Shown here: one piece after another, positions 55,756 through 64,000 of the stretch | How the letters are laid out: each line of letters starts with the position of its first letter | Numbering within the stretch: position 1 is the first letter of the stretch | Source of the DNA: Sacculina carcini | Taxonomy: Eukaryota > Arthropoda > Thecostraca > Sacculinidae | Direction of reading: 5' to 3' | Assembly: GCA_916048095.2 (NCBI GenBank) | Contig: OU696572.1 | Span: 3,867,362-3,931,361 of the forward strand | DNA: 64,000 nt | The notes under the pieces: generated by a model | The model's database searches: none | Seen by the model: the letters and a program-made list of their open reading frames with translations, nothing else | Told to the model about the DNA's origin: nothing | Program-made: the position numbers and the translations under genes

Positions 55756-58700
55756 TTATGTGTTTGCCTGGAGGTTATACAAGTGGTGTTTAATTTTCGC
55801 TTTAAACGTATCTATAGACATAATGGTATATGCTGATTTAATACAAACCGGTAGACAGTTCCAAAGTTTAGGCCCAAGGTATAATATTGAATTTTTGAAG
55901 AGGCTGGTTCGGAAGGATGGATATACCAAATTCACATTATTTCTACGTGTTGTTAATGAGTGTCCTTGAATTTGAAATATGGCATCATTATTTTTCATTG
56001 ATCTGTATATGGTAAGATACAAGAAATACTTGTGCACATTCTCAAGTTTTAACATTTTCTGGTTGGCGAATATCTCGTCAGCTGAATACCTGCTTTTCTT
56101 GAAGAAAATTAGTTTCAGGATGCGTTTCTGAACAGTGAAGAGACATTTTAAAAATGATGGCCATGTGCAGCCCCAGACTGATATGCAGTAAATCAATTTG
56201 GAATAGCAAAGGGCATAATACAAGGTTTTCATTGCTTCCGTAGTCAGAGTTCGTCTGGTACGGTATATGACACCTGCTGTCCTAGATAATGCCCTACATA
56301 CACTGGCAATGTGTTCGTTCCAATTGAAATATTCATCTATTATGACACCTAAAAAGTGTGTGCTCTTAACCCGCTGAACAACATTATTTCCAAGTTTTAA
56401 TGTGTGCAGAGTATGTGTCAGAGACCTGTTTTGAAATAACATGACATGTGTTTTTTTAACATTAAGTTTCAGCTTATTATGTTCTGTCCAAAGATTTATA
56501 TCATCTAACGTTTGGGACAATTTCAAGTGAAGATTTTGTAGGTCGTGATCGGAAACAATGAAACTGGTATCGTCTGCATACATGGTGAAATAGGCATTGC
56601 TAGAATTTATTATATCATTTATATACACTAGGAACAAAATTGGGCCCAAAATGGACCCCTGTGGCACTCCGCTCTTGATCACACTGTACTGAGAGCATAC
56701 ATCATTACAGAATACCATTTGTTTACGATCGGCCAAATAACTTTTAATTAAATCTAGAGGGGGCCCCCTTAATCCACACTTTTGTAATTTAAACAGTAAT
56801 ATATCGTGATCTAGCGAGTCGAAGGCTTTAGAGATATCTATAAAAACTGATGCCACGTGGGATTTTTTGTCTAATTCAGAATAAATTTTTGACGCAAAGT
56901 GCAGCAGAGCCGACTGCGTGGACCTGTTTTTTCTAAATCCGAATTGACAGTTCGCGAGTAAGTTGTTTTTTTCAAGGAAATGAATCAATCTGTAAGCAAT
57001 GGCCTTTTCAAATATTTTGCTTACCACTGGGAGAATTGATATTAGTCTATAATTATTGATACACGTTTTATGCAGTGGTAGAGATTTAGCAATTTTCAGA
57101 GAGTCTGGGAATATTCCACAACTGAAGGAGAGATTAATTATATGAACCAAAGGAGGTACTATATAGCTTACCACCGATTTTAAGATATTTGCGTTTAATT
57201 TATCAAACCCCGCCGAATTAGATTTTAGGGACAATATGTAGCCTTTTATTTCACTCACAGTGCATGGGACTAAATACATGGAAAATAAAGGAGATGGATC
57301 TAAATACTGACTGAAATTGGATTTTTTTAAGGTGATGTTAGCGGTGGGACCTTTATCCACCAGATTAACAAAATGTCTATTGAAAGCATCAGCAACTTGA
57401 TTGTCCGAAATACCATCTAAATTAATGGGTATATTACTTTCATTTTTACGTCCCAAGACCTGGTTAATCACCTTCCATGTTTTCTTAGGATTGCCTTCAC
57501 AATCTTTTAACTGACTCTTGTAGTACTCGTTCTTAGCGGCTTTTAGAATAGAAGTCAACTTATTTCTATACTGATTATACCTATCCTTGTATGTGAGCGG
57601 CCACTTGTGAGCGAGTCTTGCTAATCTGTGCTTTTCTCTAATAATTTGGATTAAACCTGCGGTCAGGTAAGGAGATGTATTTTCGAATCTTCCTGATCTA
57701 GCAATCTTCAACGGAAAGTTTCTTGAAAAGGCACTGCAGATCATATTTGTGAATTTATTATATGCGTCGTTTGGGCATATTGCTGAATTGACATCATTCC
57801 AGTTCATTTCTGCCACCTCGTTGGAAAATGATGTCATATTTATCTGGCTGAAATCGTGCCTCAATATCTGACGGTGTGGTTTTGAGGGAGCACCACTCTC
57901 TCGAAAGCAAGAGATAATCGGACAGTGATCAGAAATGTCGGTGAAAAGTATGAAATTGCTTGTGTTTGCAGATACCCTGTTATGCCAAATGTGGTCTATA
58001 AGTGATACAGAGTTGTTTGTTATTCTGGTTGGTTTTGTGGTTGAAGGAAGTAACGAATAGTTGTACATACTATTTTTAAACTCTTCCACGAGACTGCTGT
58101 TAGACAACAAATTGATGTTCCAATCTCCAAAAAAATAAACATGTTGGTATGATCTGCGGCCTATAAAAAGCAAAATATCACTCATAATTTTGATAAATTC
58201 TGTGTGATTCCCATTTGGCGGTCGATATACAGAGATTAAAATACTTTTCTTGTTGTTGTTCATAATCTCTACACATACACACTCCAGTGCAGGATCACAT
58301 CTACATAATTCATATAGCACAGTAGAGGGAAATACATCTCTCACATACATACACACTCCCCCGCCTTGTCTATTACGGTGGATTGCATGCATGGAATAGT
58401 TAGGAATTCTATAGAGTGAGGCAATATCATCATTTAATCTGGTTTCGGAGAAACCTATCACATCAAACTCTTTGTTGCTTAGACTCAGTACCTGATCAAC
58501 AAAACTTTGCAAATTTGCCGGTACACTAGCAATATTCAGCGCGAGAATGGAAAACCCATCATTGTCTCTAATCTCAAGCCCACTTTCCATGCTCACATAT
58601 TTAGAAGTTGCAGCTTCATAACCATTATGCTGTGCCAAGAAGTGATTCACTCCATTTGTATCATATTTGTCATAATGAAATTCTAGCGGATCGAAATTTT

Positions 58701-58794
58701 GATTATCCAATTCACATGGAGCACCATTATTGATTTTTTCAAACACATATCGAAAATATGAATTATGTTCCTTGCTTATAGACGAGTCAGACAT
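55756..58794 (-). CDS. LINE ORF2: AP endonuclease and reverse transcriptase, intact
   Basis: 1012 residues, MSDSSISKEHNSYFRYVFEK onward. Endonuclease: ILALNIASV, GFSETRL (catalytic Glu), GGGVCMYV, SVYRPPNGN, FFGDWNINLL, SLIDHIW, ISDHCPI. Reverse transcriptase: NNYRLISILPVVSKIFEKAI, CQFGFRKNRST, FIDISKAFDSLDH (Asp), SGVPQGSILGPILFLVYIND, MYADDTSFIV (catalytic pair), then the thumb (HNKLKLNVKKTHVMLF) and LGPKLWNCLP. All catalytic residues present; no RNase H. It starts 56 bases after the ORF1 stop. Confidence 0.95.
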   Translation of the reverse strand: MSDSSISKEHNSYFRYVFEKINNGAPCELDNQNFDPLEFHYDKYDTNGVNHFLAQHNGYEAATSKYVSMESGLEIRDNDGFSILALNIASVPANLQSFVDQVLSLSNKEFDVIGFSETRLNDDIASLYRIPNYSMHAIHRNRQGGGVCMYVRDVFPSTVLYELCRCDPALECVCVEIMNNNKKSILISVYRPPNGNHTEFIKIMSDILLFIGRRSYQHVYFFGDWNINLLSNSSLVEEFKNSMYNYSLLPSTTKPTRITNNSVSLIDHIWHNRVSANTSNFILFTDISDHCPIISCFRESGAPSKPHRQILRHDFSQINMTSFSNEVAEMNWNDVNSAICPNDAYNKFTNMICSAFSRNFPLKIARSGRFENTSPYLTAGLIQIIREKHRLARLAHKWPLTYKDRYNQYRNKLTSILKAAKNEYYKSQLKDCEGNPKKTWKVINQVLGRKNESNIPINLDGISDNQVADAFNRHFVNLVDKGPTANITLKKSNFSQYLDPSPLFSMYLVPCTVSEIKGYILSLKSNSAGFDKLNANILKSVVSYIVPPLVHIINLSFSCGIFPDSLKIAKSLPLHKTCINNYRLISILPVVSKIFEKAIAYRLIHFLEKNNLLANCQFGFRKNRSTQSALLHFASKIYSELDKKSHVASVFIDISKAFDSLDHDILLFKLQKCGLRGPPLDLIKSYLADRKQMVFCNDVCSQYSVIKSGVPQGSILGPILFLVYINDIINSSNAYFTMYADDTSFIVSDHDLQNLHLKLSQTLDDINLWTEHNKLKLNVKKTHVMLFQNRSLTHTLHTLKLGNNVVQRVKSTHFLGVIIDEYFNWNEHIASVCRALSRTAGVIYRTRRTLTTEAMKTLYYALCYSKLIYCISVWGCTWPSFLKCLFTVQKRILKLIFFKKSRYSADEIFANQKMLKLENVHKYFLYLTIYRSMKNNDAIFQIQGHSLTTRRNNVNLVYPSFRTSLFKNSILYLGPKLWNCLPVCIKSAYTIMSIDTFKAKIKHHLYNLQANT

Positions 58795-58849
58795 GATTCA
58801 GATTTGGAGTAAATTAATCAGTAACAAAACCGAAACACACTCACAGTTT

Positions 58850-59725
58850 TTAGCGCTTTTTGTTGACCCTCTGCGACTGTGTGCGCGTCGTAGTTCTCCC
58901 GCCAACCGCTGCTCCCGGTGTAAATATCCGCTCTGCGCCACCGACCGCACCCGCCATTCTCTCATTGGTGGTCTGAGTTGCATCGACCACCCGCGACTCA
59001 TCACCGGTAGTAGTGCCAGATCCAGCTCGCACAGCTCCATTAGCGCCAGTGACATTGGTCTCCCGCATTGCCCCATCATGTCTTTCCCTGATGATGAGGC
59101 GGGCCTGCCGAAAGTAGGCGATCTTGCCAGCTTCTCTCGCAGTTTTCATCTCCGGCATTTGTCGCATCTTCTCCGCCAGGGAGGCCGGTGACAGGTCTTC
59201 ATTCACGAAGATCCCGCTGCCCTTGAGCTTTTTCGCATTGCGCGTGACATTGTGCTTATCATGCACATTTTGGAACCGTACTAAAATAGTTCGCGGTTTT
59301 CTGTTATCCTTTGAGCGACCGACACGGCGTGCCTCCTCAATAGTCGCATTGTCGATTCCAAGTTTGTCCTTTAACAATTTGTTGGCCACCACTGCGGTTT
59401 CCTCGCATGTTTCTTGGGAGGAACACTCTGCCAGTCCTGCAATCCTGATGTTCTTCCTTCTGTTATAGTCTTCTGTAGTTCTCAGTCTTTCTTCACATTC
59501 CGCAATTTTCTTGAAGTTCCCATCTTCGCTCTTTTTCAGCAAACTCACCTCCTTCTTCAAGTCTCTTATCTCTGCTTGAGCAAACTCCAAGCTCTTCTCC
59601 ATCTCCCTGATGGTCTCCTCCGCGACAGAGATTCTGCTGTTCTGTTCCCTCACCACCAAGTCCATAGCCGACCTGAACGCTCTCTCCTGCGAATCCATCA
59701 TAAGCTTAACAGTTTCGATATCCAT
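58850..59725 (-). CDS. LINE ORF1: coiled coil and RNA-binding protein, intact
   Basis: 291 residues, MDIETVKLMMDSQERAFRSA onward. Residues about 20-85 form heptad coiled coil (EEIREMEKSLEFAQAEI-like). Residues about 85-190 carry NRRKNIRIAGLAE, RRVGRSKDNRKPRTILVRF and GIFVNEDLSPASLAEKM, the RRM plus C-terminal domain arrangement of L1 ORF1-type proteins. The C-terminus is Gly/Thr/Arg-rich and basic. It is likely an RNA chaperone that packages the element RNA. Confidence 0.9.
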   Translation of the reverse strand: MDIETVKLMMDSQERAFRSAMDLVVREQNSRISVAEETIREMEKSLEFAQAEIRDLKKEVSLLKKSEDGNFKKIAECEERLRTTEDYNRRKNIRIAGLAECSSQETCEETAVVANKLLKDKLGIDNATIEEARRVGRSKDNRKPRTILVRFQNVHDKHNVTRNAKKLKGSGIFVNEDLSPASLAEKMRQMPEMKTAREAGKIAYFRQARLIIRERHDGAMRETNVTGANGAVRAGSGTTTGDESRVVDATQTTNERMAGAVGGAERIFTPGAAVGGRTTTRTQSQRVNKKR

Positions 59726-59805
59726 TATGACACGACCTTCACTTATACCACTCGAACTTTAGCCAACACAGACAAACACAACCTTCACACAGCACGATCA
59801 ACTGA

Positions 59806-62766
59806 AGAGTGACAGTCTGTATGGGAGTGATCACTTCCCTATATGGATCTGTCTCAATGGGGTACCTAGGTTGGGAACACGACCACCGAGATGGAATTTC
59901 AAACGAGCTGATTGGGCCGCTATGATTGCTTGACACTGGAAGCCATGGGCAACCCCACACTTCGACCCAGCGTCGAGGATTTTATTGAGGCCATTTTCAC
60001 CTGTGCCAAACAGAGCATTCCGCGTACAGCATCGCGTCCCCGGCGGAGTCCTGTCCCTTGGTGGACAGACGCGTGTTCTGCGGCTTTGCGAGAGCGACGT
60101 CGTTGCTGGGGTCGCTTCCGGCGCAACAGCACGGTGGCAAACATGCTGTGCTTTCGCCACGCTCGCGCACAAGCTCGATGGACCTTTCGCGAGGCGAAGC
60201 GGGCCTTGTGGGTGTCCTATGTGTCCAGCATTAATCGGCATTGTCCTATATCCACCATATGGGACCGTATAAAGCGCATCTCTGGGAAGTACCGTCCCAC
60301 TCCACTGCCTTCTCTGAAGATCAGTGGCGTGGACGTGATAAATCCGGAGCATGTTGCTGACGAAATTGGCCGATATTTAGCGGAGCGCTGTCGTGCAAAC
60401 GTAGACGACCCTGATTTTGCGGCGATCAAACAGCAGTGCGAGAGATCACCCGTTGATTTCTCCACCAACTGTCAGCTGCCAATCAACAGCGATTTTTCAG
60501 CATCTGAGCTGAGAACAGCCTTGCGATCGCTTCGCGATGTAGCTGAAGGCCCTGATGAGGTTCACAGCCTCATGCTGAAACGTCTGTCGCCCGCAGTGCT
60601 GTCCACTTTGCTGCAGGTCTTCAATGATCTGTGGAATGGTGGGTAGTTTCCAGCCTCCTGGCGACGGGCAATCGTGATACCCATCACAAAACAGGGTAAA
60701 TCGGGCGATCACCCGTCTGACTATCGCCCGATATCGCTCACCCCCAGTCTCTGCAAACTGTTTGAGAAAATGGTTTGCAGACGGCTGGTATGGTTTCTGG
60801 AACGCGGTCGGCTGTTCAATGATGCTCAGTGCGGATTTCGCCAAGGTCGCTCAACGTTAGACCACTTGGTGACCATTGACTCTCGCGTACTTGAAAGTTC
60901 GCGCGAGGTCACCACGTCGGGGCGATATTCTTTGACATCGAGAAGGCATATGACACCACATGGCGACATGGTATTCTTCGCAAACTGCATCGCTATGGTG
61001 ACAGAGGCAACATGGGGAGTTTCGTACACAATTTCCTTATGCACCGCACATTCTGTGTGCGTGTGGGGAGTCTCGTCCGTTCGATCAGGCAGAAGGCGTT
61101 CCACAGGGTAGTGTGCTGAGCGTGGCCCTTTTGCCATAATGAACAACGACATTGACAATCATTTGCCTCCTTCGATTGGACGGTCTCTATTTGTGGACTA
61201 TTTTGCCGTATGGTGTTCTTCCGCAGCACTGTTGCTGTCCAGCGTCAACTGCAGCTGGCGGTGAATAAAATAGAGACTTGGGGAACGCGTAACGGCTTCC
61301 GCTTCTCGACGTCCAAAACGGTCGATGTACACTTCTGTCGCCGTCAAGGTGCCTGCCCTGTCATGGAAGTGGAATTGTACGGCAGTGTTGTCTCATTCCA
61401 ACGCACGGTTCGGTTTTTAGGGGTCACGTTGGACTAGCGCTTGACCTACACCGACCATATTTCACAGCTGAGAACCACATGTCTAAAGGCACTGAATGAG
61501 CTGAAGACTGTTTCCCGCATGCGGTACGGAGCAGATCGACAGTCTCCTTCTCCTTCTGTACCGCTCGTTAGTCAGGGCGCGTCTCGATTAATCGGCAAGC
61601 ATCGTATATGATCTCGCTTCGGAGTCAGCAAAAGCCGTTTGAATGTCGTACACCACACAGGGATACGCATCGCCACCGGCGCGTTTCGCACGTCGCCAAT
61701 CGTCAGCCTCCTCGTTGAGGCTGATGAGGCTCCGCTGGCGCTCCGTCGTCAAGAGCTGGGCATGCGTTATTCTTGCAAGCTGGCAAGCACCCATGAAAAC
61801 CCCGCGTATGACGTAGTAATTTCCCAGCATGTGCCTGAGCAGCATCACCTTCCAGGACCTCAGTGTTTTGTGCTGTTTTGCAGCAAAATGAAGGCACTGC
61901 TGGAGTCATGCGGGATGGGTGCTAACGACGTCCTCAGACAAGAATACACGGTGGAGTCACCCTGGGAATTGGTCACACCCGAGGTCGACGTCTCGCTAGC
62001 AGCTCTGCCGAAACACCGTACAGTGCCCAGTGTGCTTCGCTCAAAGACACTGGAGCGAATTCATTCTTACGGACGGTATACTGCCGTGTACACTGATGGG
62101 TCTAAGTCGTCCAGTGGTGTGGGTTGTGCGTTTGTAAGTGGAGGTACGTGCCGCTCTAGCACGCTGCCACCGAGCGCATCCATTTACACGGCTGAACTGT
62201 ACGCTATCCTGCTGGCCCTGGTTTTTATTCGCTCATCTTCATTTTAATTGTTTTTAGTTCTATCCGACTCCCTTAGTGCTTTAACTTCATTATCGTCTTT
62301 CTCCTTACATCCTCTTATACAGAGGATTTTAATCTCTCTTGATATCATCCACCACCAGGGCAAGCGTGTAAAGTTCTGCTGGATTCCGGCCCATATTGGT
62401 ATTTTGGGCAACGAGCGAGCTGACAGAGCCGCAAAAAGAGCTGCTGAACGAGACTTTTATTTATTTCATTTTAACTTTCCCATTCCGTATTCGGACTCTT
62501 ATCCTATTATACATCGTTTTATCCGTTCTCGCTGGCAGCTCTCCTGGGACGAATGTGGTTCTAACAAATTAAAAGCTGTGAAGCCCGAAATCGGACATTG
62601 GATGTCCTCTTGTCGCCGGAAGAGGTCCGAGGAAGTGGCGCTCTGTCGTCTATGTGTGGGCCACACGTACGAAACGCTTCACCATCTTCTACTCGGACAG
62701 CCTAAACCCACGGTCAGCGCATGTAATGCACGTCTCTCCGTGCAGCACATCCTGGTGGAATCCTGA
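59806..62766 (+). pseudogene. LINE ORF2 3' part (reverse transcriptase, RNase H), broken
   Basis: Resumes with GSDHFPIWICLNG (endonuclease end). A stop lies near 59931. Reverse transcriptase pieces: PDEVHSLMLKRLSP, then ITKQGKSGDHPSDYRPISL, CGFRQGRSTLDHL, a frameshifted FFDIEKAYDTTW block near 60930-60965, then thumb (GFRFSTSKTVDVHFC; RTVRFLGVTLD then stop). The usual GVPQG and catalytic YADD blocks are not seen intact between 61080 and 61210. RNase H: YTDGSKSSSGVGCAFV, AELYAILLAL, LSDSLSAL, WIPAHIGILGNERADRAAK, with a stop near 62246. The C-terminal LCRLCVGHTYETLHHLL knuckle is typical of this group. Confidence 0.84.
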
Positions 62767-63096
62767 GAATGCCCATCATTCTCAGAGGCGCGTCAACGTT
62801 TTCTTGGATCCGTTCGGACTATTCACGATGTTCTCGGACAGGAGCAATTGGCGGTCATTGAGGGCCGCATTTTTGAATTTTTACGGCTTTTGCCTTTTAT
62901 AACTATTTATTGATTTTTATTCTTCTGACTTTCATATTCATATCACTCACCCTCACGCTTATTTATTTCATCGCTCCATTACGCTCATATCATATGCTCA
63001 TGCATATGCATAGTTTTAGTTTAAGTTAGCTATTAACAGACTGGGGGGGTGCCATATGGTCCTAGAGGCCGGTGCACCCCAAAAACTCAATAATAA

Positions 63097-63114
63097 TGAA
63101 TGAATGAATGAATG
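63097..63114 (+). repeat. (AATG)n tail of the LINE
   Basis: Four to five AATG units after 'aataat' mark the 3' end of the 52390-63114 LINE. Confidence 0.8.
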
Positions 63115-63119
63115 AGAAG

Positions 63120-64000
63120 AATTAGTTGTATTGCGACGGATAAGTAAAGGAAACAAAGAGTCACTGATTTTAGATAAAGCAGAAGATAGGTGGGGATAAA
63201 TGTCCGAAGGATTCAGGAAATAAAGCGTTTGCTGAGGTAATAAGGAATCAAGTAATAGGTAAAACTGCATCGGATCCCAGTAGCGTGTTTATAGTCAACC
63301 AATGTTGCCTGGCATTTCCCTGATTAGATTTGAGACTGGTTTTGTAGAATTCATTTTTTGCGCGCTCAATCTCAGTGTTCAGGTTGTTTCTGTATGATCT
63401 GTAGACCTCCCCGTATGTCATAGGCCATTTTTTAGTTTCTCTAGCCTGCGCTTCTCTCTGATTTTGATTTTCAGTTGGGAAGTGATGTATGGTCTCAGTT
63501 GTTGTTTCTCTGTCACACGAATTCGTTTAACCGGAAAATGATTATCATAAAGTCTTTTAAACGTATTATAAAATAATTCAAAAGCGTAGCGGCAACAATT
63601 AGATGTGAGAACCTCTTGCCATCTAACAGTTTCAAGTTCTCTAGAAAAAATTTCCAATTGTTTTTCAGTAATTAATCTTTTTTATAATGAATTGCATCTC
63701 TGTGTTTGATTGTTGCAATTCAAGTTGTTATATTGTCGGGTAGTGGTCAGTTAAATCAGTTTCGATCACCAGGTTTTTAATGTTACTCTCAAATAGTGTA
63801 GACCATGTGTGATCTAACAGTGTCATTGTATCATCGGTGACTCTAGTTGGCAAAGTTATTAGTGAGTAGAACGAGTGAGATACCATCAAGTTTATATAAT
63901 CATTTGCATGGGCGTTGTTAGCAAGCAGATTCATATTGAAGTCTCCAGTGATACATATACCATCGTAGTCTTTTACATTTGCTTCAGCCAGAATATCCGA
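63120..64000 (-). pseudogene. LINE fragment (endonuclease end and linker), runs off window
   Basis: Minus strand from the right edge: MNLLANNAHANDYINLMVSH, LLDHTWSTLFE and LTDHYPTI are the C-terminal endonuclease blocks of the same group as the 55.5-59.8 kb LINE (which has SLIDHIWHN and ISDHCPI). After a frame change, KRIRVTEKQQLRPYITSQLK then EKRRLEKLKNGL forms the linker, followed by a lower-quality stretch to about 63130. The rest of the reverse transcriptase is absent, replaced by the 3' end of the neighbouring LINE. The upstream part lies beyond 64000. Confidence 0.75.

Larger units (their letters stand above)
55490..59805 (-). mobile_element. Full-length Jockey/CR1-group LINE with two intact ORFs
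   Basis: The 5' end is on the right (about 59805), with an 80-base leader, ORF1 (59725-58850), a 55-base gap, ORF2 (58794-55756), a 3' UTR with AATAAA (minus strand, near 55527), and a tail of about six (ATACA)-type pentamers (55493-55520 on the plus strand as TATTG units). It lies in the endonuclease region of the LINE at 52390. The target duplication is short or blurred (a shared ACAG on each side). Both ORFs are free of stops, so it may be recent and competent. Confidence 0.92.
52390..63114 (+). mobile_element. RNase H-bearing LINE (I/Jockey group), split by another LINE
   Basis: Begins with a GC-rich leader (52390-53135), then ORF1 with zinc knuckles, ORF2 with endonuclease, a minus-strand LINE inserted at about 55490-59805, the rest of ORF2 (reverse transcriptase, RNase H, Cys/His tail), and a 3' UTR with 'gccggtgcaccccaaaaact' and an (AATG)n tail ending at 63114. 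Composition is much more GC-rich than its surroundings. ORF2 has several stops and frameshifts. Confidence 0.87.

Overview
This window is animal nuclear DNA, almost certainly from an invertebrate. The evidence is small exons with GT..AG introns, APE-type LINEs, Ty3-like LTR elements, hAT and mariner DNA transposons, a tRNA-derived SINE, and a beta-class carbonic anhydrase gene, a class known from many invertebrates but not from vertebrates. I could not identify the species. Transposable elements fill most of the window. There are no operons, CRISPR arrays, rRNA genes or intact tRNA genes.

Host genes. (1) On the minus strand at the left edge, exons 1 (954-865) and 2 (94-1, running off the window) of a short-chain dehydrogenase/reductase of the sniffer/C-factor type. 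(2) On the plus strand, four in-phase exons of a beta-carbonic anhydrase at 17678-17770, 20506-20590, 26989-27131 and 35766-36080. Together they encode about 212 residues, including the zinc and catalytic residues; the C-terminal exon or exons were not found. The two genes point away from each other, about 16.7 kb apart. (3) A weaker two-exon THAP-like reading frame (21129-21335 and 24442-24630) lies inside carbonic anhydrase intron 2.

Layout. 1-954 dehydrogenase, with a SINE in its intron. 955-3350 sparse sequence. 3351-6936 decayed Ty3-like LTR element with a 5-bp target duplication. 7.2-8.2 and 14.5-16.6 kb, three copies of an AT-rich repeat. 8910-11796 hAT-type element carrying an LTR miniature (9424-11039). 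12963-14114 broken LINE. 17678-36080+ carbonic anhydrase: intron 2 holds a hAT element (21502-24346) with a mariner relic inside; intron 3 holds a CR1/L2-type LINE split by a young LTR element (29620-33978). After exon 4, a LINE (36435-46916) is split by a SINE and by a young Ty3/gypsy element with indistinguishable LTRs and open gag and pol (38353-44607). 47-49.2 kb LINE relic on the minus strand; 49.9-52.4 kb gypsy relic; 52.4-63.1 kb RNase H-bearing LINE split by an intact minus-strand LINE (about 55.49-59.80 kb); 63.1-64 kb another LINE fragment.

The nesting gives relative ages. The gypsy element at 38353 and the LTR element at 29620 have LTR pairs I could not tell apart by eye, and the LINE at 55.5-59.8 kb has two intact ORFs. 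These are the youngest arrivals. The RT/integrase relic at 3351 and the LINE relic at 47-49 kb are old. No new defence or regulatory system is visible. The most useful results are the split host genes, the exact insertion boundaries with target duplications, the 'empty' paralogue of one insertion, and a primer-site-like motif shared by an LTR element and an LTR miniature.
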